Shown: piece after piece, positions 10,075-20,796 of the stretch
Numbering within the stretch: the stretch's first letter is position 1
Layout: every line of letters starts with the position of its first letter
NCBI GenBank assembly: GCA_015345905.1
Contig: JADDTR010000005.1
Span: 1-64,000, forward strand
Direction of reading: 5' to 3'
Origin: Aotearoamyces nothofagi
Taxonomy: Eukaryota; Ascomycota; Leotiomycetes; Leotiales; Tympanidaceae
Length of the DNA stretch: 64,000 nt
Notes under the pieces: generated by a model
Told to the model about the DNA's origin: nothing
Database searches by the model: none
Seen by the model: only the letters and a program-made list of their open reading frames with translations
Position numbers and translations under genes: made by a program

Positions 10075-11423
10075 GATTAAGTATCAATTAAGCCGAACAG
10101 AGCGAGGCTGACACTATCTGGTGGCATAAAGTTGGCCCAGTTCTAGTGGGTCATCGAGGTATAGAGGTATGGCATGAGCAGCTTTAAGTTGATAGTAGTA
10201 GAGTCATCAAACTAATAGTCTCCATAGGTCAGTCGGCAACTTCATCAACCGGATGTCAGCATACTTTTGCGGCATTCTTCACATCATTCCACCTAGCAGG
10301 GTAATGTCATTACAGCAATTAAGAAGGTCATTATAATCGCGCAACAATTGAGATTCCACATAAGGTCATCATATACGCAAAATAATATTACATTAGGTCA
10401 TCATGTCCGTACGGAATATACAGCCCATTTCTCGTATCCTTATCAGGGTGGGTACCATGTCTGCACCAACTCTCAATTAGCAAATTAAGATTATAAATAC
10501 TCCGCAAGCGTTATGTATAGAATTGGGGACGGGATTTGAGACGGAGTTTTGAACAAAATTAAAGGTAGACTTGAGGTAGAGTTTGGAATAGGGCTTTGAC
10601 AAAATTGGGACGGAGTTTGGGGGTTGAGAAGGGAGTCAAGAGGATGAGATTGGGGTGGAGTTTGGGATGGGTCTCAATAGAGTTAGAATGTTAGAGTGAG
10701 GTTTAAGACGGAATTTGGGGCGAAGTTGGGGATGATGAGTTAGAGTCGGGATAGGTTTAACTTAGTTAAAATAGGGTTTGAGATGGAACTTGGGACGGAG
10801 TTTGGGTCGGAGCTTGAGATGGAGTCGGGTTAAATAAAATTATAGAAGTTTGCTTTTGTTGATTCCTATAAAAGCAAGCTTGTAGGTTATTATTGCTATC
10901 ACAGTGGTGCATCCACCTCTATACACAATCTGATCATGAGTTGATACGCTCAACCGGGCTAAGTATGCTCACTTACCCAAGCTGCTAACCGCCTCTGCAC
11001 GTCTGGCATTTATAGTCAAAGTCGACTCTGACTGTCGCTTTTAGGGCCATCCTGAGGCCGGCGATGTTAGAGTATTGATGCTTATACTTACAACATCCTC
11101 CTAAGTCAAGTCATTTAACGTATTCTCCAGTTGAGTCTTCTTATACACTTGTTGCAATTGAGTTCGAATACTTATCAATATCTTGACTGCTACTTCCACT
11201 CGTTTGATATTGAGTAGAAAATCAATGTCGGTAAATTTCACTTCGTCTGAGATTTGCAACATTATATTCCACTTTTGCTGTCTCTCGGTATTTGTTAATT
11301 TAACTGGTCGAGTAAGTGCTTGGCAATTCTCATGTCCTCGATAGAATTTGATTTCTGAATCACAAGCACATATACTATTGAACATGAACACACCTCTCCG
11401 GTATTGGAATAGTAAGTCCTGCT
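10075..11423. other. Intergenic, no gene recognised
   Basis: Apart from the G-rich minisatellite at about 10520-10830 I see nothing. A 96-codon minus-strand frame at 11101-11391 has no recognisable domain and is not called. Confidence 0.4.
10520..10830 (+). repeat. G-rich degenerate minisatellite
   Basis: Variants of GGGACGGAGTTTGGG and GGGATTTGAGACGGAG recur many times with irregular 15-35 bp spacing. The + strand is rich in G runs of three or more. Confidence 0.7.
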
Positions 11424-12681
11424 TTGGTGCTGATGCTCTTAAAGATGCATACGGAACAACAGGCCCGCACGTTGATGCTAGGTTTGTGGCCAGAGTTCAA
11501 TCTTTCCAAGATCAAAGACAGCCTTGTCATCCATCGGCCAGGATATTCCTTCTTGAGTAATCTAGAAAATCAGCTACAAATGAGCCTCAAGGTCCTCAGT
11601 CGTCAGGCGTTCTCCAAGGAAGGCGGTTTTTCGGTCCGCGGCCAAGGACGGAAACGGGCTGTACAGTATCTCAAGGATCGGGATAACTTTGTCAAGCACC
11701 TCTTTGGCTCAATTCATATCCCTAGTGGCATGCCTGCTCGGAGCGAAGAACTCCGCATGATCCGATGGGCCGATACTGCTGCTGCTGTCCAACGAAACAT
11801 CTTTATTCACCAGGGCAGGCTGATCTTGGTATTCTATTATAACAAGTCCAATGCCGTGTCGAACCGGTCTTTTTATATGGTCCGGTTTCTACTTGTCCTA
11901 TTATCGAGCGGACCTTGCTGCTATATCTGACCTACATTCAGCCCTTCTGCGATTTTTTAGCTCGACAGCTGCAGCTTGTGTCAGCGTCTTTTACCAATCC
12001 TCACCTGTTCATACTACATAATTCCGAGAAAGGGTGCTTTAGCGCAGATGCTTGTCTAAGAAGCCTCTAGCTCAGCACTCGGAATTGTGGGGTTCTGTTG
12101 ACGGTACAATTGTATCGACAGATTGCTATTAGTGTTGTAAGAAGCACATAAGCAGTATAATCCCCTCGTTTAATCCGGACGCACCAATAGAGTACGCGGC
12201 TTCTTTGAAGATGATAGCCTTTCAGACTGGTCATACTATTCAAACACATAGTGGCTTATACACATTGGAGGAAAACTACCCGGCAAAACTCCACTGTGGC
12301 CTGATTGATCGTTACTATCAGACTAGTCTCCTATGGCATCAATTTCTTAACCTTCGCGATGGGGACGCTCTTCTCGTTCAGCCAGAAGATGATGAAGACG
12401 GGGTGGTTAAGACGTTGGACACTATTGGCTATGCTCCAGACGCGCAAGAAGAATAAACCGAGAACGTGGAGGTTGAGATTACGGATAAATCAGTGTGTGC
12501 GAAAAGGGGGCCGACCAGATCAGGCAAGAAGCGAAAGCCAGAAAGCATCAGGATATTTGAGGACTCTGAAGAAGACCAAGTAACTGTGGAAACGTCAACA
12601 CAGCCATGCAAGAAGCGCAAGAGGGTCGATCGCCCGGGAGATAGAACGATAGTTAATACAGATGCAAGAAGAGTTAAGTAG
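11424..12681 (+). pseudogene. Telomere-linked helicase (TLH)-like remnant, central part
   Basis: Translation in shifting frames gives blocks typical of the region upstream of the RecQ domain in fungal telomere-linked helicases: SLVIHRPGYSFL (about 11520), GMPARSEELRMIRWADT (about 11725-11780), RNIFIHQGRLILVFYYNKSN, then after frame changes IEYAASLKMIAFQTGHT and LIDRYYQTSLLWHQFL. Several stops and frameshifts break it; one TAA at 12454-12456 joins two otherwise continuous parts and would be CAA before a single C-to-T change. The helicase domain that should follow is missing. Family assignment is from memory of conserved text. Confidence 0.6.
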
Positions 12682-12717
12682 GATGATTGCGGATCAAGAG
12701 CAGAATGGTCAGAGTAA

Positions 12718-12903
12718 TTGATAGAGTTTTATTATATAATGAAATCCGACCACCCCATAAGTCATTTTGGACGTAGGGACGAGTACTTTATATATTGTGT
12801 CTGGGTGCTCTTTGTTGAGTATGCACTGCCAGGAGCTACCTGTACCGAGCAGACAGCACAAGACATCGACCGATTTCAGGAGTTACGAAAGACTCAATCC
12901 TAG
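12718..12903 (+). pseudogene. Second small TLH-like fragment
   Basis: The frame contains LFVEYALPGATCTEQTAQ and then DIDRFQELRK, a near copy of LFVEYTLPAATRGEQTAE-DIDRFLELRK encoded at about 16010-16090. It is therefore a duplicated piece of the same gene family, with an internal deletion just upstream (DEYFIYCVW against a longer DEYLYMLAGFMYCVQ). Confidence 0.6.
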
Positions 12904-13117
12904 GTTTGTTGAGCTAGAAGCAACGTTAGAGATGAAGTGTCTATGGCGTAGTAAGTAGGAGTGAGATAACACCTGTACAGTACAGTGCTCGATTTCCTCG
13001 GCCCGGCCCGAGAAATCGAAGCATACACCCATCACGTGATTCGACGCGTTCGCCTGCCTGTGCGACTTTAGCGCGCCTCTCTGTCCTCCTAATTCGTCCT
13101 TACTCTAACGATTCGTC

Positions 13118-14349
13118 ATGTATGGGAGGAAGAAGACTCAGGCATTTACTGCCCCAAAAGATAAGAGAAGCAGAGCAATGTAAATTGTATATCTTACTTC
13201 CTGATAACTCATCCTAATCTTAATAGTGTCAAGAAGAATGCCGCGTCGCCACTGCTGGGGAAGCTACCTCTAGAGGTGCGACAGAGAATATGGGGATACG
13301 TCCTAGGCAGCCGTACGATCCACATCAAGTTTGCCGCCTCCCATCGTTGGGAACCCAATTGGCGATCTAGAGGCCGAGGGCAGGCCTGCTATGACTTTTC
13401 AGGACGATTCTTTTATATCCTATGCGAGGCAGAAGTATCTGAGCAGGAAGGGTATAATCTGTCAAGGAGCGAGGAGTATGACCTCTTGGCGCGACGAGTG
13501 GGCTGTACCGATATGCGGCTGTCGTCTAAGAGACACGAAACATGCTACAGCTGCTACGATGACTGTCTCGACGCACCGCCATACCGCTTCGCGGACCAGT
13601 ATGTCGGTGGGCCAAGGGAATCCCACAAGTTTGCAAGGAAGCGACTTGATATCGGCGTCTTACGAGTCTGTCGCCAGCTCTATGTCGAAGCAAACCAGGT
13701 GCTTTGGCGTACGACAACATGGTCGTTCACACACGCGCTCGCGTTCTCGCAGTTTATGGATCGCCGAAATGCCCTTCAGCGTCGGTTGATGAGGAAACTG
13801 CACTTGGATCTCGACCCCCGCTACTGCTGGGTGATGGAGAATTGGGCAGACGGGTGGTATGCTGCACTTCACAAGAGAGTTCTGAGTAAATTCAAGTCGC
13901 TTGAGGCCTTGCATCTCGACATCAGGGATAACCAGTACGGACCATGTAACGCTGACATCGTCGGTCAGCCAGCGCATTACTGGTGGCCAAACGTGGCAAT
14001 GGATGAGCTGGTAGAGCTTCAGTTCTTGCCGCTCCGGCAGGTGACAGTCACCTGCATGGAAACATCGAAGTGTGACCGGTGGCCAGAGCACTCCCGAATG
14101 AACTTCAGGGAGGGATTGGCAATGGCTGATGCGATCCAAAGCCGGTTGTTGGATTATCAGGGGAATGAGGCGCAGCTGAGGTTAGAGGAGGAGAGGATGG
14201 CCAGGCGGATGAAACAGGAGCAGGAGAGGCAGCAGCGCCGTCTTGAGCAGAACCAGCGGGAAGGCCGTGATAGTATAGAGAAACAATTACAGATGTGGGC
14301 TGACAGTGTCCATTGTGTTACGTCCGGCAGTGTCAGCACTGGGAGGTAG
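13118..14349 (+). CDS. F-box-like / DUF7730-type protein
   Basis: Two exons, 13118-13179 and 13227-14349, joined across a 47 bp intron (GTAAAT...TTAATAG), give 394 aa. The ATG is followed by a basic leader. Then comes LLGKLPLEVRQRIWGYVLG (residues about 27-45), the F-box-like opening common to a large family of fungal DUF7730-type proteins; LRVCRQLYVEANQVLW lies near residue 165 and fits the same family. The C-terminus (about 335-375) is a Glu/Arg/Gln-rich coiled coil. The role is unknown; the family is usually only annotated by domain. The gene appears intact although flanked by TLH debris, and its last 37 bp overlap the next TLH fragment in another frame. Confidence 0.65.
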
Positions 14350-14816
14350 ATACACAGCATCTATTAAAGGAATGCCCGGACGAGTTGCAAGATTTGGTCA
14401 AAGAGGAGGTAGGAGCGCTAGAAAACATCCAGTTTGACCGATCCGCGAGTTGTTGTAGGTGCGGGGTAGCACAAGAGATCTGCATACGGTGGGAAAAGAC
14501 AACTGAGGAAAGTCGACGCTTTCAGGAGGCAGGTAGGAAATGCCAGTATCCAGGGATCGTACGACCGGTAATTGCAGCTATCATGGTTGCAGGGCCGCTG
14601 GAGGTAGTAGAGAAGAGGGTATATGCAAGGATGAAGGCGAAGGGCATTTGGGGGGAAGAGGAGAAGTTAGATGCAGAAGAGATGAAGCAAGTGAAGCAAG
14701 AGATGTTATGCTGGTTCGGGCAGAAGGCGAATTGCGGATTTATGGAGGCTAGTGTATTATTGCAAGTTTTTCATTGGTTGACGGTCGGATTAGAAGAATG
14801 GAGAAGGAATAATTAG
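14313..14816 (+). pseudogene. TLH-like remnant, C-terminal part
   Basis: The 167-codon frame has the cysteine-rich tail typical of telomere-linked helicases: CYVRQCQHWEVDTQHLL, CPDELQDLVKEEV, CCRCGVAQEICIRWE, RKCQYPGIVRPVIAAIMV and LLQVFHWLTVGLEEW. No helicase motifs lie upstream; instead the DUF7730-type gene does. Start is a TTG, so this is a fragment rather than a gene. Confidence 0.6.
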
Positions 14817-14935
14817 AGTATTAGAGCTAAATAGAAGGGGAAAAGCCATTTGCAGGGAGCGGTTAAGCCATTTTAAATCAAAAGAAACCACTGCTTCAGA
14901 AGTATGGGCATCTCTCATTACGACATCTAAAAGAC

Positions 14936-16394
14936 GTGGAACTACTAGAGCCCGGCGGTCCACCATTTACGGCACCAGGGAAGCTACTAGATGCTTTCTT
15001 CTGTAACGATCTAGATCACGTTGCAGTGTCGTTAAACTCGATCCAGACACACTGCAAAGACCATGGCTGGTTCTGGTCAAAGGAGAACCCAGAGCATTGG
15101 ACTAAAGTCAAGGTGCAGACGTTTTTTGGGGTTGGATTTCAGCGATATTTCATAGTCCGGTGTCAAAAAGAGATTTCCCCACAAGCAGAAGTAGCAGACG
15201 ACGACGAAGATGCCGCTGTCCGGGACCAGCTCTTATGGGAATTCGTGAAAAAGACGAGCAGGACCGAGAGAGACTCGAAATTGCAGATTCTAGACCGAAA
15301 AGAGTGACAATATTGGTTGGTGGAACTCTGTACAATGACGACCGCGCTTGGAGGGTCGCAATATTAGACGTTTCGCTCATGCCAGTAGGCTACCGGACCG
15401 AGACGACAAGCAGCTAAAACGAGTGAGTGAACTTACCGATTTGATGATCAAGTGTGCTGTCGATAGATTAAGTAGCTTGCATGATGATACACCGTATTGG
15501 CTGCGGACCGCGAACTCGACCGAGAAGGTAGAAATTCGACCTATAGTCCGTTTGCAGAACGAGGATTGCTTGCTATTTGTTGCGCGTTTACGTAGTACAG
15601 AAAGAGATGGAGGAGCGTGAAAACTCCGAGGAAGAAAATGAAGACGATCTTGAGAACCAATTTAGCGAAGGCGAAGAAGGGAGTGAAAACCAGGCAGCCG
15701 CCAATAGTGAAGAAATCGACAAGATGAAAGACTGCCGTGAACTAACCAAGTTCAGCCCAGAGCAGAAGGAGCTGCTCGAAGGAATAATTCAGTCGCTGGA
15801 ATCGAGAGAAGACGACGTCACTCAGATCCAGAAGATGAGCGCGCTTATGATTTCCATGATTCTGCAAAGTCTGAAGGGGTGTGATCGGTTTGACAGCCCC
15901 ATGGTTCATTTTGCAGCTGCGCTTGGAATTGTAGAAGATGAAAATCGTCTGAGAAGTGGTGATGAGTATTTGTATATGTTGGCTGGCTTTATGTATTGTG
16001 TGCAGGTATTTGTTCGTTGAGTATACACTCCCGGCAGCTACAAGGGGGGAGCAGACGGCGGAAGACATCGATCGGTTTCTTGAGCTACGGAAGCAATATC
16101 TGGTGGTGGGGAGCTATAGTCCGTGCAGCTTTCTGATCAAGATGCTCGGGTATGGTAAGACGATGAGTATGCAGAAGATCAACCAACCCAGCGTTATGTG
16201 GACGCGGTCCGAAACTAACCGTCCGGATGGCGATATCGTGGAATTCCATGGGAAGCCACTGCCAGTCAAGCGGTTCAAAGATGCAATCCATGATATGATC
16301 CGAGAGGCTGAAGATATTCTGTGGCAGGATCTAATGTAGGTGTCTGACAAGAAGGATCGCTTTGAGATTGATCTAGATATAATGCAGGATGAAT
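14936..16394 (+). pseudogene. TLH-like remnant, N-terminal part
   Basis: Begins with text of the DUF3505-type N-terminal region (HCKDHGWFWSK, VKVQTFFGVGFQRYFIVR), then an acidic stretch, then MVHFAAALGIVEDENRLRS, DEYLYMLAGFMYCVQV, LVVGSYSPCSFLIKMLGYG and MIREAEDILWQDLM. At least three frame changes and stops (about 15307-15577, 16018, 16339) are needed to read it through. It ends at DRFEIDLD-type text exactly where the candidate LTR at 16395 starts. The piece that should come next in the family is the one found at 11424, so the gene has been broken and rearranged. Confidence 0.6.
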
Positions 16395-16653
16395 TGTAAC
16401 TTGCAACTTGTAGTGCTATCTCTATAACCCAGCAGATTATATATAATCTACACCAAGGCCTATACAAAAAATGTTGGTGTATATACAGTCGCTAGTACAT
16501 CACGTCGAATCTGTATACAAATACTATAGTAAGTTACTATAAGGTAATACAAAGGTCTTGGCACTTATTAGATATATAAAATTCGAAGGAGGTATATATA
16601 TCCAAATCCATCTAATTTGCCTAAGTAATACCCTTTATACAACTTCTTTAACA
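16395..16653 (-). mobile_element. Candidate solo LTR, less mutated copy
   Basis: On the minus strand it begins TGTTAAAGAAGTTGTATAAA and ends CAAGTTGCAAGTTACA, so it has TG...CA ends. About 216 bp of it match the copy at 1989-2205 in inverted orientation. It lies right at the end of the TLH N-terminal remnant, consistent with insertion there. I see no target-site duplication, so solo LTR is an inference. Confidence 0.5.
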
Positions 16654-17190
16654 TTTACAAGTATATATCTTGAATCTCTAGTAGTGTCTATCCTTAATCA
16701 ACTCAATTCATCAAATTATAATAAAGATTTATCTAGTACTATATATTAAGGTACTATATCTTATTATAATTTACTATATATTATAATAGCTTAGAGCAAC
16801 TTACTATAAGATATAGCAAGAATAACTGCAGATATAGAATATATACAATGTACAAAGGTAGAGCTTGATATAGTAGAGACATTTAAGTTGTAAGTAGAGA
16901 TGCTGCATTTTGGCGTTTTAGTGGCCCACTTGACCGGGTAGCCTACTCGACCGGGAAATACATTATACAATTATTAGTATTATAATATAATACCCGATAT
17001 ATAATATCAGAGTTAGAGTTGAAGACGATAAGTTGTTGTTCAAGCTAATGCTTATATCTATTGCTGCTATAAATCAGCTAAAAACCTGGGAGGATATATA
17101 TCTGCAGATGGGAAGCTTCCTATAGGTTGGAATAGTGTATAATAAACCTGCAGAACGATCTTCCGGCAGCTTATAGAGTGAAATCTAAAC
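16654..17190. other. AT-rich intergenic stretch
   Basis: Mostly AT-rich with short palindromes such as TATTATAATATAATA near 16975, which resembles the hairpin of the telomeric units. No gene seen. Confidence 0.4.
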
Positions 17191-18048
17191 TCAAGATATA
17201 GCTGTGAGCAATGGTTCATATTCCTTCGGCATCTCGGTACCCTCAACCCACGCTCTCACGCCTTGCGCAAATAACTCGGGAAATTGCAAAGACCACCAGT
17301 GGATCGCTTTCCTCACCACGAATGCATTGCACTCCGAATTCTTACTTCTAAGCACTTTCCCTGCTTCCACCGTGTCCTCGACGTTATCATGCTTCCCGCC
17401 CGCTATAGTAGCAACCCTTACACCCTGTATCTCAGCAAAATTTTCCAAGGTCACTAAAGCGAGGCCATCAAACACGGGTCTTAGCAGAGTCATAGTCTGG
17501 TTATTCTTGACCTCATCCCTGAGCCCTGGGATAGGTTCCACGCCGAGGGAGGCCCAGAAAATCCTCTCGGTTGCGAGTCGACTTGCTACAACGATGATTC
17601 CGCTGAGTAGGCGCGAATGTAACGTGAGCCAGTGCCTGTACCCGCTAAACGGTGCACAGCCAGTACACCACAGACTAAGTACTAGTTCGGAGCACTGCCG
17701 CGCGAGTTCCAGCCCAAGAAAGCCGCCAAGTGACAGGCCGACGATGTGCGCCTTGCCACCCTTGACTTGGGTCTTGATGAGATGCGAGATTGCATTGATG
17801 GCGTTGTCGAAGCTGAAGGGTATTGCTTTGGATCTTGAGTGCCCAGGTAGATCCACAAGAAGGATTTCGTAGTCATCTGTAAGGAATGATGCGACGCGAG
17901 AGAACTCTAGAGAGCAAGACTCTGAGCCGTGAAGGAAGATGATGGTTGGATGTGAAGAATCCTTGTCGCCTGGGTTCTGCGAAGGTGAGAGACGGGTGTA
18001 GGCAATCTCTAGGTCGGCTTGCTTGGGATTGGATTCCGCGGAGGACAT
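17191..18048 (-). CDS. Alpha/beta hydrolase fold protein
   Basis: A single-exon gene of 285 aa. FLHGSESC (residues about 38-45) is the oxyanion-strand HG motif, LLVDLPGHSRS (about 63-73) follows, and GLSLGG (about 103-108) is the nucleophile elbow with the catalytic Ser. The His of the triad is probably in KAIHWW near residue 248. Length fits small esterases, lipases or C-C hydrolases of the AB-hydrolase 1 family. There is no signal peptide, so it should be cytosolic. The substrate is unknown. The start ATG at 18048 is the only one upstream of the first strand. Confidence 0.8.
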   Translation of the reverse strand: MSSAESNPKQADLEIAYTRLSPSQNPGDKDSSHPTIIFLHGSESCSLEFSRVASFLTDDYEILLVDLPGHSRSKAIPFSFDNAINAISHLIKTQVKGGKAHIVGLSLGGFLGLELARQCSELVLSLWCTGCAPFSGYRHWLTLHSRLLSGIIVVASRLATERIFWASLGVEPIPGLRDEVKNNQTMTLLRPVFDGLALVTLENFAEIQGVRVATIAGGKHDNVEDTVEAGKVLRSKNSECNAFVVRKAIHWWSLQFPELFAQGVRAWVEGTEMPKEYEPLLTAIS

Positions 18049-18899
18049 CTTCTTTATTCAAAGGATATGGCACTGAGATCCAAAAGCGTTCTGAACAAGA
18101 GGCACGGATTTTAACGTTACTTGTAGCATGGATGGCATGAATGCGTCAATTTAACTTAACAGACGGCGACGCCGAAGATACACGTCTATACGAGTCATAC
18201 AAATAATCGGGGTCTTCAAAACTGAGTCGCTTGCTAAAAGCAGCCCAGATTTTGGCGCAAGTAAAATGTAATCTTGGTGCTGGTAACGTGCTGAGAAAAG
18301 ACTCAATTCAGAGATGGCAAGATGATGTATGGAGCTTGCCCCTCGCGAATGGTTTTATGGGCCACTCGCTTACTAATAAATGACCAATAAGTCAACGGCA
18401 CACCTATGATAAAGCAAATTAACTCGTGATAAAGGATCTTGGTGTAGACAGCTTCTATATTAACATTCAGTGGAAAGAGTTGGCTGTTTCCGAAATCCAT
18501 GACTTCAAACAGTCGTTATCGACAACGATATTGTTGAGTTTGATGGATCACCTTGCAACAATAGAGGTGGTAGAATGTTTCTGGCCGCAATTGAATCCAT
18601 CCGTCACGAAATGGCCGCGATGGCATGTTTTGGATCTGGATGTAAGTTGAGAGATCGCCTCGTTTAGTATACGTCAATATTATCGTCCCAGTATTTATAT
18701 CTTCGATCCCAAGGTATCCGATGACGCCATTATAGTCTCCTACCCGCTCGTAGTTTAGACGAGTAGTAAAGCTTAGTTATATAATTGACACTATATCCCT
18801 TGACCAACAATCGTCACTTTGAGTTAGCACATTATTATATAGTAGTATGCTGGTGGAGAACAGAAAAGCTTGTAGTTTTTCAAGATGACAATTGCTCTC
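18049..18899. other. Intergenic, possible coding relic
   Basis: A minus-strand frame at about 18500-18303 reads like a membrane-protein fragment (LFPLNVNIEAVYTKILYHE, then LICFIIGVPLTYWSF) without a clear start or continuation. It may be a relic; no gene is called. Confidence 0.3.
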
Positions 18900-20006
18900 T
18901 TACAAGCTCTCATCCTGCTCTGTGATCCGTTTGAACTCTCCTTCCGTGTGTTGCCAAATCTCTTCTACCATTCCTTGATCCCGGAGAACGGCCAGTGACT
19001 TCACTACAGCGGGAGACGCACTCTCTCCATCCCAACCAACCGAATACACCCCGCTTCCAACTCCACCAGCTGTCCCTTGCGCTACATCAACTCCATCTCC
19101 CAGGGGAACAGCAAAGCCGCGGATACTCCCGCCACTCACAGGCGGATACCTAGCACTCGTCGCCAAATACAAGTGTCTCTCGCCACTCTCCTCAATAGGA
19201 ACGCATACCCAGCGTCCTAGAAGATATATATACGTCCTTAACACCATGCCTATTACGCCTTCCATACGGCTAACAAGCGTGGTATTCACCGTGCCGGGGT
19301 AATCGTGCACGAAACTTACATCCGGAGCAGCCCTTGCCACAGATTCGAGGCCAAGAGTTACAAGCGTGCAGAGATGGCCACGGATTGCAAGCAGCGGGAC
19401 ATGAAGAGCGGGGAAGTCGGTCAAGTCCAGTGGGCCTTCGTGGGTGCCTCCTCCGACAGTGACAACACGGCGGATGACGTGAGCGCGCTTCAAGAGGGGG
19501 AGCAAGTTGGTGATGAAGCGGATGCGGGAATAGTAATTTAAGGCGGTTATTAAGTGAAGGTGCTCGGATGTTTCTAAAGATTGAGATTAGCATGGCGTCG
19601 TTGCTCTCTATACTATGAAGTAATCTGCTAGCACTCTTTATAAATGCATACCACTGCGATCCATGCTTGGGACTCCTGCACTAAGGAACAGTATATTTAG
19701 AGCCTTCTCTTTCGCTTTGATGTTCTCACACAGCTCATCTACAACGCGTATCAAGCTCACGTCCGCCTTGATGAATATGTATTCGCCAGCCGAATTGAGC
19801 GCCTTGCACTCAGCAACAATACAGTCCCCAGCATCTTGAGAACGGCCAATGAAGTAAGCCCGAGGCTTGCTCGAGTACTTTGCAAACTGCTTGAGAGTTG
19901 CTTCACCAATGCCGCTGGTAGCTCCGACGAAGATGGCAACGAGGCCTGCTGGCAGGGTAGAAAAGATTAGGGAATTGGAAGACTGAACAGCGGAGAGAGA
20001 AACCAT
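18900..20006 (-). CDS. Short-chain dehydrogenase/reductase-like protein
   Basis: Two exons, 20006-19652 and 19573-18900, joined over a 78 bp intron (GTATGC donor, GCTAAT branch, CTTTAG acceptor), give 342 aa. GATSGIGE (residues 28-35) is the NAD(P)-binding glycine motif; ILFLSAGV (about 108-115) replaces the NNAG strand. The splice restores ALNYYSRIRF, the segment where a classical SDR has YxxxK; here the pattern is Y-Y-S-R-I-R, so the usual catalytic Lys is absent. Related proteins are often found in fungal secondary-metabolite clusters, but no backbone synthase is nearby. Cytosolic. Substrate unknown. Confidence 0.75.
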
Positions 20007-20796
20007 TGCGACAGGCAGTTACATAGCAGTATAGGATTCATTTTGGTTCCTTCTTAGAATGGGGTTGTTGCTATATATCAAGGTTGTCGGAACAGCGGCA
20101 CCCGGGACGCCGACCATTACTAAGCACCGAATGTGAACGCCGAATATGCAGGTAGAAACGCAGACCGCGCCTTAGCTTACACACAGCGACAGATCAAAAA
20201 CGCCGGCCTTGTATAAAAATGATGTACTCTTAGATTTATGGAATGTTATGATATTTCTAAGTCCAAGGAGCTGTTAGGGTTAGGGTTATGGCTATATATA
20301 ATCCCGGCTGTTAGAGGTTATCAGATGCAGCAAGAAGCCATTTGCTTGAAAGACGGTGCCCGGACCTACAAGTTCGTTAAGAGTGCCTATATTGCAGCTA
20401 GAAGAATGGGTTAGGCAATATGACGCTGTCGGCTCTCCTATAACTCAAATTGAAATGGGGATGCTGTAGAAGTCCTTATTTAGGACGATGGAGACAACCT
20501 GAAGGTGTTGAGGCAATAAATATAACGGCATAAGAGCACGAACGAGGCTCAATGCCACTTAGGCAGAATTACTGTTTACAAGAGGAGAAAATAATATTCG
20601 TAAAGAAAGCTGTAACTGAAATCATTTTTACAAAAATTCATATAGTAGAAGTATATTACTAGAGCTTTAGATAACTAAATAATGTATTAAAACCTATTTT
20701 TTTTTAGAACATATCAGTAAAGATCTAAAGCTATAAGCTTTAAAACTTTATATATGTACTGAATATCTAATATATATACAACCAACAAAAGAACAA
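20007..20796. other. Intergenic, with a short interstitial telomere-like motif
   Basis: Positions about 20273-20287 read GTTAGGGTTAGGGTT, just over two telomere repeats. The part from 20560 is AT-rich. No gene seen. Confidence 0.4.

Noticed and set aside
11101-11391. 96-codon minus-strand frame
   Set aside because: TTG/ATG start ambiguous, no domain recognised, adjacent to pseudogene debris.
17204-17872. 222-codon plus-strand frame opposite the hydrolase
   Set aside because: Shadow of the alpha/beta hydrolase gene, whose motifs are clear on the minus strand.
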